Source: Astrothelium macrocarpum (taxonomy: Eukaryota; Ascomycota; Dothideomycetes; Trypetheliales; Trypetheliaceae). Taken from it: DNA of 64,000 bases. The stretch covers positions 1-64,000 of the forward strand of contig JAGEMR010000009.1 in assembly GCA_021030915.1 (NCBI GenBank), given 5' to 3'. The notes beneath the pieces are model-generated. The model made no database searches. It saw nothing but the letters and a program-made list of their open reading frames with translations, and had not been told where the DNA came from. Of the stretch, positions 22,153-34,277 are shown piece by piece. A program made the position numbers and the translations under genes. Each line of letters begins with the position of its first letter. The stretch's first letter is position 1.

Positions 22153-22488
22153 GACTGCAGTATTCGAGCGAAGTGTTTGACTATTGTCGTGGTCCTGTGG
22201 ATGATTGAAAAGCGGGTAAAATGGATGTGCGTGGTCGGCACTGAATTCGCCGAGCACTTCCGCAAGCCATTCGCGCTTGCCCAAAGAGGTGTAGCTCAAC
22301 CTGACGTACCAGCAACTTTGAGCCTGATATTTTTCTCGGGGCACTCAAGTTGCCTTCTTCATTGACGAATCCAGTTGTTGTGCCTGTCTGTTGATTTATG
22401 GTGCTGTGAGGAAGCAATGCCTCACACCACTTCTCTCACAGCGCTAGCAGAGTGAAGATGTCAGTACTCTACAAGCCGATCGAAAAAG
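22153..22488. promoter_or_regulatory. divergent promoter, rps14 and tyr1
   Basis: The start codons of the ribosomal gene and the tyrosine-pathway gene are 336 bp apart. The rps14 frame happens to stay open far upstream, but uS11 proteins start at MAPKKK. No named element is identified. Confidence 0.45.
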
Positions 22489-24431
22489 ATGGATTCCAAA
22501 TCAATTGGCATCATTGGCATGGGGGATATGGGAAAGATGTATGCCAGAAGATTGAGTTCGGCTGGCTGGAGGTAAGATATCTGAATCCTGTGTCTGGCAA
22601 CTGCTTCTCAGTTGTGGTGAGTGATTTAGCCCTCGCATGTTTCTTTGTTGTATTGACCGTCTTATGATGACTTGAGCGCATTTGGCTCGAGAATTGCCTT
22701 CGCTCTGCCGCGTCGTCATTCTGGCTTGCGGCTTGAGCCAAGGCTCTCGGTGATGTAAAATCTCAGCTACCTATTTGTTTTTTTGTCTGACTGGTTTTAT
22801 ATTCGCTGCGAATTTCAACCTGATTTACAAGGAGCTCGGCTAATCGGATTTGCATGCAGGACTTGAATGTAAAATTGAGGACATCATGGTATGAAGCTGA
22901 CAAATGCACTTGGACATCAGAGTCAACGCCTGTGACCTTCCTGGCAAATATGATGAACTGCGCAAACTATTCGAGGACAATGTACATTAGATCCGAGCAC
23001 ACCAAACGTTGCATAAGCTGAGTACAGTCTTCTGTAGCATAGAGTCACTATCTGTCCGAATGGCCACAGCGTTGTCTGGATCAGCGACTACATCATTTAC
23101 AGCGTAGAAGCAAAGAACATTGATGCAGTGGTCGCGCAATACGCTCCATGTAAGAACACTACTTCTGATATCTTAGATTCCTAACCTTCTAACAAATCCG
23201 CTTTCATAGCAACACGTCCTGGAGCAGTTGTTGGTGGTCAGACTTCTTGCAAAGCACCGGAAATGGCCGCCTTTGAGAGATATTTGCCCTCCGATGTCGA
23301 CATTGTCTCTTGTCATTCGCTACATGGACCAGGCGTTGATCCAAAGGGACAGCCCCTTGTTTGTGACACGGACCCCTGCAAAGATTGCGCCGTATTAATT
23401 TTTAACAGGTTCTAATCCATCACCGTGCCTCACAGTCGAATTTTGATATGGTCGAGAACATGCTTTCCTGTTTACACTCAAAGCAAGTGAAGTTGACTGC
23501 AGAAGAACACGATCGTATTACAGCAGACACCCAAGCGGTAACCCATGCAGCATTTTTGAGGTGGGTAACCAACGGAATGGTGCAATGTGAATACTGACAG
23601 CTATCAGCATGGGAACCGCCTGGGCCGCTGGAAAGGAATTCCCCTGGGAGATACCTCGTTATATTGGCGGCATTGAGAATGTCAAGATGAACGTCACGCT
23701 CCGTATTTATTCAAACAAGTGGCATGTTTATGCTGGGCTTGCTATCCTCAATCCTTCCGCAAAGAAACAGATTCGGCAGTATGCAGAATCAGCGACTGAG
23801 TTATTCACTCTCATGCTCAACGGGCATCGAGAAGAGCTTCGAAGTCGAGTCAAGTCAGCAAAAGCGGCCGTTTTCGCTAGTAACGTTGACGACGACGACC
23901 TTCTGCTAAGAGACAACGTCCTGGATCGATTTTCATTAGGCGACTTGCCACCGGAACGCGTGAGGAACAACCATTTGAGTCTCCTTGCAATGGTCGATTG
24001 CTGGTGGAAATTGGGAATAGTTCCGTACAAGCACATGATCTGTTCTACTCCGGTGAGTGTCCTTGAGTAGTAATTTGCGTCTCAGTTGTTAAAGTTCCCA
24101 GCTCTTTCGCCTTTGGTTGGGTATCACTCAATATCTTTTCCGGAATCCGAAGCTACTAGATGAAGCCTTAAACACTGCCATTGAAGATACTTCATTCCGT
24201 AGCGATGATCTTCGCTTTGTCATTGCAGCACAGGCATGTAGATTTTCCTCAAACGACTTCGTACGCTAATGAGAATAGACGTGGAGTGAACTGGTGAGAT
24301 TTGGCGAGATGGATGGTTACAGGCAAAAGTTTGAGGAGATTCAGACTTATTTTGCCCCGCGCTTTCCTGGGGCTATTCAGATTGGGAACGAGATGATCAG
24401 GACCATCCTAGAGAAGACTAGTAGAGATTAG
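22489..24431 (+). CDS. tyr1: prephenate dehydrogenase (NADP), tyrosine biosynthesis
   Basis: Eight exons (22489-22571, 22921-22981, 23038-23149, 23210-23358, 23409-23560, 23608-24052, 24102-24233, 24279-24431) give 428 aa. The enzyme oxidatively decarboxylates prephenate to 4-hydroxyphenylpyruvate. The N-terminus has the NADP fold SIGIIGMGDMGKMYARRL; conserved blocks include YIIYSVEAKNIDAVV, GGQTSCKAPEMAAFE, VSCHSLHGPG and AAFLSMGTAWAAGKEFPWE. Most introns are 45-60 nt, but intron 1 is 349 nt. Intron 7 must begin with GC (CAG then GCATGT) and end at AG, since the nearby GT gives an early stop. No frame lesion is found. Boundaries of exon 3 are the least certain. Confidence 0.9.
22664..22790 (+). 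ncRNA. possible box C/D-like RNA in tyr1 intron 1
   Basis: The 349-nt first intron contains ATGATGA (22664-22670, perfect C-box consensus) and CTGA (22787-22790, D box), with short flanking bases ACCG and TGGT that could pair. Fungal introns often host such RNAs and all other introns of this gene are near 50 nt. The internal guide region is unassigned and the terminal stem is weak, so this is only a suggestion. Confidence 0.15.
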
Positions 24432-25374
24432 GTGAGAAACAAGGTGCACTTTGCCTCATTCTTAGGTTGCGTAGAACAGATTTACTCCTTCCGATAGAGT
24501 CGGAGAACACTTTAGAGACGAGCTTGAGCCTAAATAGCTGTTCCCAACTTCTGTTCGCTAATGAATATCTAGTTGAAAGGTTTTTGGTCATGGTATCAAG
24601 ACCAGTCTGATGTTAGGAGCCAATCAAAACAACAAGCAAAAGCCGTAGCTGCACTAAAGAATTGGTCATTTGGACTGGATAGTGCTTACGCTATTCCCAC
24701 TTTTTCGAGGCGTGGGGGAATGGATTCAGACTCCTCTCCCTTGCTTATGTTACCACATGTCGCAGTGGTTCATTATTACCTAAGATATACAGCTCCTATT
24801 ATGATGTAGTGTCTTTCACGTGAAATATCAAACCACGCCATTGTGCTTCCAGCTACGTCAAACACTATTTACAAAGGCTTCACTCAGAAATTCCCATGAC
24901 ATGTTACCAGACATGATGGGCTACTTACTGCGATTTTGAGCCGATGGGTACCTCCCATTTTTGCACTAATTCAATCATAAGGCGAGCTGAAAAAGTTATC
25001 GGCTTGGCCGAGACGTTCGTCCTTGGACTAGAGGAGAGAAATCTTGAGTCTAGGGAAGATTAGCCTGTGAAGTACGTGGCACTTCTCATGCGAAGATGGA
25101 CACAAAGATCCGTGAACATACCTTTTTCCGGTGAGCCCACACCGCTGGAGTCGCTATCATTCGAATCTTCAAGGGATGATGGGGCTATTTTATTTTTAGA
25201 TTGGAGATTGTTATTGATGTACCTTCCGCATCTTCCCAAAAGTTCGAATCCGTCAACGCAACCAGTTCCTCTGATGTACATACATACACCATCAAAACTC
25301 CGCAAAGCACATTTGTTTTCCATGTGACCTCAAAACTTCGGCACCAACACTGTGATAGTTTCATATTCGGAGTC
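24432..25374. other. intergenic, no gene recognised
   Basis: About 940 bases between tyr1 and the P450. A 78-codon open frame at 24573-24809 has no recognisable feature. Confidence 0.4.
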
Positions 25375-27208
25375 ATGCCCTTCTCGTTCATGCCATTGAG
25401 CTATGTTATCAGCGTATTGTTAATTGTTAGCTACTTACTCTATCGTACGGCGCTTCCAAAGCCAATCCCTGGAATTCCATACAATGTGGCATCTGCCAAT
25501 CGACTTCTCGGAGATGTTCTGGATCTACTGAAATGGCAAGTCGAGACTAAGGAGTCCATGTCCTTTCTCACACAGCAATGCATCAAGCTCAATTCGCCGA
25601 TTGTCCAGGTCTTCGTCAAACCATTTGGAAAACCTTCAGTAGTTATGACCGATTTCCGAGAGGCACAAGATATTATGGTCCGGCGTACAAAGGAGTTTGA
25701 TCGTTCTCATTTTTTCGGTGACTTGTTTGTTACATTGATGCCACATTTCCAAATTTCATTCGAGACCGGGGAGAAATGGCGTAATCACCGTCGACTCCTG
25801 GGCGATACCATGTGAGTCTATGTCAAGCAAAGCCATAATCTCGAAATCCAACATCGGAATTTTAGGTCGCCACAATTTCTAAATGAGGTCGCCGCGCAAC
25901 GGATTCATACATCTGTCAGTGATTTGTTAATGCTATGGAGTGAGAAAATGCTTCTTGCCAAGGGTCATCCATTCTCTGTGAGCAAAGACGTGCAATATGT
26001 CGGGCTGGACGTGATATGGGCTGTTACCTTTGGTTCAGATATTGGCACCATGGCTTCGCAGACCAAACTGCTCTCAACTCTGGACAAAATACAGCTTCCC
26101 TCAAATGTAGATCTGGAAGCATGTTTTCCACTTGCACCAACACCAGATGCTTTCAATGCCATCATAGCGCTGTCCGAAAGTATCGAGATCCCGATGAAGT
26201 CGCCAATTCCAAGGTTCCATCATTGGCTGGCCTTGAAACTTCTTCCGAGGTTGATATCTGCTACCAAATATAAAAATGAGCTTATTGATGAGGAGTACAA
26301 GCTGGCATTACAAGAGTTTGGCGCTGAGGCCGAATCCAATCCGGCCGCAAAGTCAGCTATGGATTTCGTTGTCCAACGCGAAGTTCAGGTCGCCTTTAAA
26401 GAAAAGAGGGAGGCTGGAAGCAATGCAGATACACTTAAAGATGAGTTTTTGGGCTTCCTGATTGCCGGGCATGAAACCACAGCCACCACATTGTCATGGG
26501 GTCTAAAGCTTCCAACTTCCCATCAACAAGTTCAACAGAAGCTGCGCACCATCCTGGTTGCTACGTTCCACTCAGAGGCTGGGGATATACCAACAGCATA
26601 AGACATTGCCAAGGCTAATATCCCATATCTAGATGCCATAATTGAGGAAGTACATCGCGTTGGGTGCACAATAATGACTAATGTCCGCGTTGCAACAAGG
26701 GAAACGGAAGTTCTTGGATACAAAACACCCAAAGGTACGGACGTTTTCATGATGACCGATGGGCCTGATTACCGATCGGAATCTTTCGAGGTGAACGAAC
26801 GGCGCCGTAGTGAGAGTAGTCGCGAAGCCAGGGATCACTACGGCACTTGGGATATTTCGAGTATTGGAGAATTCATTCCAGAGCGCTGGCTCAAGACAGA
26901 CAGCAAGGGCCGCATTACTCTCGATCCCAGAGCAGGCCCGTCGATGCCTTTTGGGGCTGGTCCCCGTTCTTGTTTCGGTAAGTTATTGCATGTCGGAGAA
27001 TCGTGAAGTTCTATTAATATTAGACCCAGGCAAAAAAATGGCAGCACTGGAACTGAGAATCATGTATGTGCTCATCATTTTGAACTTCAAACTCCAGCCT
27101 ACGCCCTCATCATTGTCGACTTACAGAGGTGTGGATCACGGTACGCACATGCCGCAGCAGTGCTATCTAAGACTGGAGAAGGCTCTGCAGACTGTTCCCG
27201 ATTGGTGA
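25375..27208 (+). pseudogene. cytochrome P450 with one in-frame stop codon
   Basis: Exons 25375-25811, 25866-26977 and 27030-27208 would encode about 575 residues. The N-terminus has a membrane anchor (LSYVISVLLIVSYLLYR) then a proline hinge (PKPIPGIPY). The C-helix WRNHRR, the I-helix AGHETTATT, the K-helix ExxR (EVHR) and the heme loop FGAGPRSCFG with its Cys ligand are all present; the heme loop crosses intron 2. A TAA at 26599-26601 lies between the I-helix and K-helix, where relatives have an acidic residue before DIAKANIPYLDA. Everything after the stop is still in frame and conserved, so the break is recent, is an assembly error, or is read through. As written, the product would lack the heme-binding region. 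The family within the P450s is not assigned. Confidence 0.85.
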
Positions 27209-27574
27209 GGGATATAGCCGAGATGCATTGCTGCAAAGATTAGTTGAACCGTTGTGAAACAGGCTTAACGCTACCCAATCACTTGCGAATTAATGTGAGA
27301 CTTCAAACGTTTTCGCAACTCATGTTGTGGTCCTCGTGTGCTTTTGAAGGGTCCAGATTTGCTATTCCCTGCCTGTGCTTTGAGACAAATATTCACTAAT
27401 AGCAATCAACGATACAGTATCAGGCTTCATGTAGTCGATTGAGTTGCACATAGAAGCTGAGCCTGTCACATAAGTAAAGGATCAGTGGTAATTGGGAGCT
27501 CTGGGATGGTTTTGGTGTTTTCGAACTTCTTTTTCATTTGCAGAAGGTAACATAGCTACATGACCTCGCCTTTT
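27209..27574. other. intergenic between convergent genes
   Basis: Some 365 bases between the P450 and the esterase stop codons. No gene is seen. Confidence 0.4.
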
Positions 27575-28689
27575 TCACGACGCAGCCAGCTGCTTAGCAA
27601 GCTGAGCCCCAGATGCATTGTGTACGGGATATACTGGATGCAACGTGTTCAGCCAAAAGTACTCTTCTACAGGTATTCCACAGCTTGGGTCCAAGTAAGT
27701 CTCTGTAGGCGTGCCGTTTTCGTATGCAGTACAGTAGTTCGTGGTATTGAGGATCCCGCTGGTTTGTGTGTAGGTCTTGGGGCTCTGAAGAATGTTCTCG
27801 AATACGGTATGAATATCGAAAACAAAAGCGGTGGCGTCGGTATGATTGGCGGTCAGATTGGAGGCCATGGAGGAGATCTTATCGTTGAAGTAAACAATCC
27901 AAGTATTCTCCTCCTGAGAAGCAGAGGTGCCATAGGTAACGAGTGTTCCAGGAGAAAGATCGACCGGTGGAACATTAAGAAATAGGAAGTTGCGCGCCCC
28001 CGTTTGGTAGATCTGTCGATTGTCAAGTAAGTGTCGAGCTCACAGTCTCTGTTCCGGCCAGCACAGATTGCAGGTCCAATACAGGTACGTACCTTCTCCA
28101 CAAGGCCCGCATATTCTGAAATGATCAAGTCATACAAAGTCGCATTTTGATCATAATATGAGTTACCGACATCATTGATGCCAAAAAAGAATGAAAAGAG
28201 ACTATTGGATGACGTCCAGCCAACTGTGTTGTTTGAACCAGCATACGTTGGCAGGTATTCCTGGTCTACCTGATCGACAAAAGATAGCACAGTCGACTCG
28301 TAAGGCGCTACAAGATTCGAGTCCACAGTGGCTCCGCCATAGGCCAAGTTGTACACCTCTATAAAGCTCTGGTTGTATGAAGTCGTTACGAAATCAAGCC
28401 AATTTGGGCCGTCCGAAGACGTATAGCCAGGGTAAGGTGGATTTCCGAAAGGATTTGCCGGATTTGGCTGAGTATCTGTGGTCACAAAGCCAGTCTGTGT
28501 ATATGAATCCCCACTGGTCATATCAGTATGCAGGCGATATTTGTTATACAAGAGGTGCTTTTACAAGGAGAACCACTTCTCGACATTAGAGAAACCGTTC
28601 CAGTATTTGGCACGTCGATTGATAGGGTTCGATGAGACAAGCGACGAAAATGTTAGTAGCGCATGAGCCACAAGAAAAATGGAAGACAT
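27575..28689 (-). CDS. secreted GDSL esterase, carbohydrate esterase family 16-like
   Basis: Exons 28565-28689, 28093-28513 and 27575-28012 give 327 aa. Residues 1-20 form a signal peptide ending at LVSS. The catalytic serine is Ser45 in the FGDSYTQTG block, which is split by intron 1. Block II is GGATVDSNL, block III is FGINDVGNS and the C-terminal catalytic His lies in the NTLHPVYPVH segment. This order matches family CE16 acetylesterases, which remove acetyl groups from hemicellulose oligosaccharides outside the cell. Several N-glycosylation sites (NQS, NNT, NHT) fit secretion. The gene is intact. The esterase class is strong; activity on acetylated xylan is inferred. Confidence 0.87.
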
Positions 28690-30051
28690 TTTGACAGAAA
28701 CCAAACATAGATACAAGAATCAAGAGAGCTTTTGCCATTTATCGTACCTACTTATATCAGTAGCTTATATTGCGTGGTGCATTCTGATCTGCTGCCGTTA
28801 CGAGACCTGGTCTCTGCCTTGCATATGAGAGATCGGTCATGATGCAAGTAGAACAAAATAGCATAAATGAAAAAGATGGGGAAAGATTTGTTTTCAACCC
28901 GGTGGCGGCAAACGATCGATAATTCCACCAATTGGCGATTCATGCCAAATCCCTGCGTCCACCACAACCCTACCAATCAATGATCCGGAAATGAAATGCA
29001 GTACTTTATAAGGCTAAAAGTGGTGGTTCAAACAGTATTTTTCACGTCGAATGTAGGCTGAATAGTTTCTATCAAGTGCTGCAATATTGCTCAAGACCTT
29101 TTCGTAGAGAAAATTAGATTGAAAGTAAATTTACCGTTCCAGCTTCTCACACCTCAAGACGCGCTGGAGTTCCGCGAGTACCTGACCAATCAAAAGATCA
29201 TAAATTATCAATGGGTCGCTGGATCGTATTATCGAGCTTTCAATTCGAGCAAATTGGTGCTTTGGTGCTGTCCGAGTCTCCGGGAACCAGAACGATGTCG
29301 TATAAGCTTCCCAAGCTATCAAAGAGTATAAAGCCTTGATTCGCCTCATTTGGGGTCCGCAAAATGCTCTCAACTAGCAGTTCTTTGCGTTCGAAGACCA
29401 ATGACACGCTGTTTGAAGGCTTGAATAAAGATGCGGTACGGGATGTGGACTGACAACTTGGAATTCGAAGTTCTGTAAGAACTCTATGACAATGTCTGGA
29501 CATTTGTCGGTGCGCTCATGCCCTTGTGGTAGCATGGAACGACGTGTGCTCTTAAGAATCAGTAATGTACCACACGAATTGGTAACGATTGGAGGATTTG
29601 AACATGGAAGTGGCGCATGCGGCTCAAAAATATTTCACTGTTCAACACTCAGTCTCCCTCGCAGATCGATAAAGAATCTTTTGGGTTATTCCTCAAAGTC
29701 CTGAATTAACCAGTAATAATGATCATGGAATGTACCTCATTTGCATTTTTCTGCAGTTTGGTCGTTGCCATTTTCGGTGGAAAAAAAAAAACGAAAACAA
29801 ACGAAAACAAAAAAACAACATAAGAACCAAAAATAAGAACAAAAAAAGCCCGTGAACTTTGTCACAGCCACGATAAATTTCTTCATGTATCCCGATAGGA
29901 TGTTTGTGGATCATTCGACTGGCCATGAGGTAAGACGCCATAGGCCACAGGGACGTTGCCGCATCAAGGGCGCCTTTTTACGACGTGATGTGTCGCCCTC
30001 GGTATTGGAATCCTAACACCATAACCCAGTCCTAGTCTACCCGTCAGGAAA
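28690..30051. other. gene-poor interval with an A-rich tract
   Basis: About 1.36 kb. Several 60-90 codon frames occur but none is recognised. An A-rich tract of poly-A runs broken by single C or G bases lies at about 29781-29847. No transposon ends are seen around it. Confidence 0.4.
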
Positions 30052-30396
30052 CTAGAGGTAGACCGCGCGAAGGTATCCCGTGTGATCTGGTTCGCGTGCT
30101 TTTGGCTCCTTGATGGTCAGGTTGAAGTCATTCCAGTAACGATGTACAAAGTGAAAGTTGGCCTCTCCGACGCACTCAAGCCTTTGGAGTATACACAGAT
30201 CCAGTTCTTGCATACCCTCTCGTACTGCGTCAGTAAACGCCACCGCGGCGCCCGCTTCGAAATATTTGTTCGCTTTCGAGTACACGGTCACCTTATGGTC
30301 AGCATGGAGCGGCCCAACGGCTGTTATCACGGCGATAGTACCTGCTCCCTGTGAAGCAATGCCAAGTGATGAATCTCCAGCAGGCTCGCCATCCAT
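30052..30396 (-). pseudogene. N-terminal remnant of a FAD-dependent monooxygenase
   Basis: A 114-codon frame resembles the N-terminal part of salicylate-hydroxylase-type flavoprotein monooxygenases. It keeps HKVTVYSKANKYFEAGAAVA, the ILQRLECVGEANFHFVHRY block and a REPDHTGYLRAVY end, all typical of the first 130 residues of that family. The dinucleotide-binding motif at the start is eroded (QGAGTIAVI in place of GAGIGGLAA) and the frame stops at TAG where the family continues for 300 more residues. No continuation is found downstream. It is therefore read as a relic, although a short expressed protein cannot be excluded. Confidence 0.5.
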
Positions 30397-32133
30397 CTAC
30401 CGTTTATTCAAAGACGAATGCTGTTCGTAGTACGTGCTGTTGTAATCGCCGTTTTGGAAGCAGAGGCTAGGTAGAATCTGTATTGATGCTGTAGTATCGA
30501 CGACCAATAACGACCTCAGACTCGTAGTAGACGCCAGACTTTTCTTAAGTAGTCTTATATAGCCTCACGAAGTATCTAAAAGAGGTCCATTCTTTTTGCG
30601 AGTAATCGAAGCTACGAAGAAACAACGAGGGTCACTGAAAACGATTCCTGGATGAGATATGCGTCAGCAACTCGTCGGAAAACTGCTTTTGTCCTCTACC
30701 GGGGGTTCGTCAACTCACTTCAATTCGGACGTGTTGTTCAAGCGATATCGTGGATGTAATTATCCTATCGTACCCTTGTTTCATCACCTGCAAAGATTCT
30801 GTAACTTCGAGAACGAAATCTGTCCGCCGCTTGCCGCTGTCTATCACCGCCGGCCCAACCCCGTCCCCACCCCTCCTTGACATGAACCATCATCCGTATC
30901 TTCCTCGAGAATCGTAAAGCGAGAAAGAAAGTCTTTATATTTCATTGCAGTATTGACGACCTTGATTTTGTCTTCGCCAGGGCCTTTTCACCATTGGGGC
31001 TTCCGCGTGCTGGCGATAATACGCAACTCTCAAAAGCAAGTGCTCTCGCAGCAGAATAGGATATCAAGGTTTTCACTCTCGATGTGATGTCTGCTAAACT
31101 AATCGCATCATGCTTGGTGTAGGTGCGTAGCGCGATTGGTGACAGACTCAGTTCCTCAGTGAGTAATTCTGGAGTCGGGATATTTGAGCCATTCGCCCAT
31201 GCTTGAATTGAGGAGGGCAAGGCAGCTTATGATGCTAATTTGTAGGACACCTTTAATTGTGAGTCAGTCATTTGTGCGTTTCTTCATTGAGTCCAAGAGC
31301 GTCATCTTAAACATCTCGTTCGTTGATGGCACTATCCCAATAGTATGGTATAGCTGTCGATTGAACTCTCTGTTCACACGTTAGTTTCGCCAATGATTTG
31401 CTCGCTTTCATGTATGACACGTAGGATTGTACAATAGCTCAAAAGCCACCCAGATTCTCATCTCAGAAACGTTCAAGATGGGATTGATACCTTTGGGCGC
31501 GCGAGATGTGACAGCAATAGCTGGCATGATATGATCGCACCTTTACGCTAGACCAAGAAGTCTCTCTCTAGCCCCAGGCTCGTATGTAGTTTCTTGTGGA
31601 CAGAATGCATAGCATAATACCGCATAATGGAGTAGTGCATAGCATAAAAATGCGTAAGCATTTCTTACGAACGAATTAACCTTAATTCTAGCCCTAACCT
31701 TAGGTATTTAGTCAGGGTCTGGTCAGCTCTTCTATGGCTGAAATTATGAAAGTCTATGAACGCCTTTACGAGTTGAAACGGGAGAATTAGTCTTCGATAA
31801 ACTCATGAACTCACGAGCATGCGCTTTGCGCTTGCGGTCCGGTATTTGATTCTCATCTAATACATTCTAAGAGAACAGGTGTGCAAGGCAATAGACGAAT
31901 TAGACGATGAGCAGACGTAGGAGGATAAGCGACTTGATCTCATCGTGATTGACGCGGATAGCCCGTTCCAGATGATCTGGCGTTCTGTGAGAACGGGTCG
32001 AGCTTACCATAGCCTCATGAGGCCTGGGTGTAGGGAACCGGCACAGTTATCGCTATCTTGTTTGTCCTGGGACCCTTCTACAGCTTATTGTCCACGAGAA
32101 AGGCGTGGCGGCACAAACGACGCAGATAGCTTA
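30397..32133. other. gene-poor interval with a possible unidentified relic
   Basis: About 1.7 kb before the transposon. A 92-codon minus-strand frame at 30942-31220 (LPSSIQAWANGS near its start, ARALAFESCVLSPARG near its end) has coding-like composition, and could be the end of a decayed gene on the same strand as the monooxygenase relic, but I cannot assign it. A telomere-like CCCTAACCTTA occurs once near 31690. Confidence 0.3.
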
Positions 32134-32136
32134 CGA

Positions 32137-32174
32137 GTGCTCCCCACCTTGTGCAGCCTCCCACCTCTTGCAGG
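32137..32174. repeat. left terminal inverted repeat
   Basis: This 38-bp repeat pairs with 34240-34277. It starts GTGCTCCCCACC and ends CTCTTGCAGG; the partner differs at about one base. Confidence 0.85.
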
Positions 32175-32286
32175 TACCAACAGCATCTAATTCAATTGCT
32201 TCGCAGCGCCATTGCTCAACACCACGTAAATTAATTATTGCGCAAATTTAAGAGCTTGCTCTAGAGACCTCTGGCTTCAATTCTAT

Positions 32287-34189
32287 CTATTTAGTCTTTT
32301 GCCTAAAGCGTTGTGGGAGGCCTGCTTGCCTCCGAGGTCGCTGCGCAGCCGAATCAGTGGTTTGAGTTGAAGTACTTGCTATAACCTCCACCTTTCTCGA
32401 AGTCGAATCTGCAGGTGTTGGAGATGTCTCTTTGGCCTCTGTAGGTTCAATGAATAGCCTCTGGAGGCCTCCGAGGGCGTCGATCTGCTGCTGCCGCAGC
32501 TGCTTCGAGGCCTGTTTCGAGGCTTTAGCAGCATCTCGCTCTTCCTTCTTCGCAGCTGCAGCGCGCTTGCGCTCTTCAAGTTGTACTTGCTTCAATTGTT
32601 TATCCAACTGTTTCTGAACCTTTATAGCCTCCTTTTGCAACTGCGCGACGCGAGCAGCCTCTGCCTCAGCCGTTTTTTCAGCCATTCGAGCCTTCACTTT
32701 ATTAGATGAGAAGAACTGCGCTTCGACGACGTCAGCCGGCTTGAAGACGGCCTTAGATTTAGAATTCCGTTGCTTCAGAAGCTGAATAATCTCATGGAGG
32801 TTAGTTATTTGAATATTCAAGAACTCCTTCTCAGAAATAAGCCGCAGCAAGGTGTTCGCAACAAGCTCACCATCCATGTTCCGATTCGGTCCAAACACCC
32901 TCCTAATTAACCTCGTGGCATTGCGATAAGTTCGAATCTCTTCAGATGGAGGTCCATCTGCGCTGGCTGGTCGCTTTATTTGAGATCGTGTCAAATTATC
33001 CAACACGATTGAAGATTCGAACGGCTGTAGGCCTGTTTTTCGCCATCTACTGTCGATGTTTTTAGCTATAAATGATGCCTTCCAAGTAGTTAAAAACATT
33101 GGGAAGAAGTCTCTGCGCGAGAGTCGAACGAGGCCTCGGTGTTTAGCCACGAATTTATTCACCTCTTGCGAATAATAATTGGCAAATGGGTTAAAAAGGC
33201 TGACGTCCAAAGGCTGGAGGCGATGCGTCGAATGAGGTGGATAAAGCGCTACATGTATATTATGCTCCATATAATATTCGAGGAAGTCCATAGAGAGGTG
33301 GCTCCCATGGCCGTCGATTATTAAGAGGCGTGGATCTCTTCTGAGGGCTGCTTTGCGCTTGGTGTGGCGATCGAATATTTGCTTCAATCATTGAATTCTA
33401 AGTTCATTATTCGTCCAACCTGTAGATGAGGCTGTAAAGAAAGCTTTATGGATTTCTGGATTGAAGCCTTCAAGCCACGAGTCTTGTAGGTTGTAGGTCT
33501 TTGTTGAATAGATTAAGTCTGGAGGTAAAGCTGTGAGATCCATGCAAATGCAAGCGATCAGGGTAATCCAATCTCTGGAGCCATCTTGGCCTGCAGCGAT
33601 TAATTTATCTTGCTCAAAGACTTCGCGAGTAAAGATTCTCTGAGTCTTTTGAATTTGGCCACGGGCCATATCTTTTTCGTCCATATTGTAAATGTTAAAT
33701 GTAGCGATTCTATACTGTTCGATTTTGGACCTAATCTATTAGAATTAGCGACGAAATTGACACAGGAGATATTCTAACCAAATCAAAATAACGCTGAATC
33801 AGTTGTGGATTCTCTGCTTTGAATCGCAGCAGGTCGATTGTCTCTAAATAGTCAGAAAGCAGTCTCGATCGATGGCGTTCAACGAAGCGTCCGGGCCAGT
33901 TCTTTCCAGGGTACGTTTCTGTAAATTCTTCGACCCAAAGGCGTATCATTGCTGCCGTGGGAGAAATGCCAAGGTACGAAAGTTTATTAATATAATCGAC
34001 CAAAACTGTCTCTTGCTGTAGATTGAGGTTTGAATTCGATTTTGCTTGCCCAGAGGCTCTATCGACCGTAATTTATCTGTGGCGGTGCGACAGCGTCGAT
34101 TTGATAATGTCATATTTTTTTGCTGTCGCGGAATAGTCTTTCGCATCTCGCGATTCCAAATCTGCAAGCGCTTTATCAATTGGAACCAT
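32287..34189 (-). pseudogene. DDE transposase (pogo/Tigger type), two premature stops
   Basis: The reconstructed frame starts at 34189 (MVPIDKALADLESRDAK), runs through an N-terminal DNA-binding region and a CENP-B-like WVEEF...NWPGRFVERH domain, has a short intron (GTTAGA..TAG, near 33737-33780), and then the DDE catalytic core. The three acidic positions are visible as NMDEKD, IDGHGSH and QPLDVSLF. A long Lys/Gln/Ala-rich coiled coil and a basic tail (PRRQAGLPQRF) follow. A TAA at 34073-34075 (codon 39) and a TGA at 33388-33390, just before LKQIFDRHTK, break it. The first fits C-to-T change at CpA, as RIP makes; the second fits a G-to-A or C-to-T transition. The element is presumably non-autonomous now. 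Confidence 0.85.
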
Positions 34190-34239
34190 GGTGGTGGAGA
34201 TAATTAATTTTGAACCTTGGTGGTGGGCGGAGGTTCGGG

Positions 34240-34277
34240 CCTGCGAGAGGTGGGAGGCTGCACAAGGTGGGGAGCAC
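34240..34277. repeat. right terminal inverted repeat
   Basis: Reverse complement of 32137-32174, ending GGTGGGGAGCAC, followed three bases later by the TA duplication. Confidence 0.85.

Noticed and set aside
22012..22344. Longer N-terminus for uS11 from an upstream in-frame start
   Set aside because: uS11 proteins begin at MAPKKK or close to it; the upstream residues are promoter sequence that happens to lack stops.
31677..31710. Telomere-like CCCTAACCTTA
   Set aside because: Only about one and a half units, no array, so chance is the simplest explanation.
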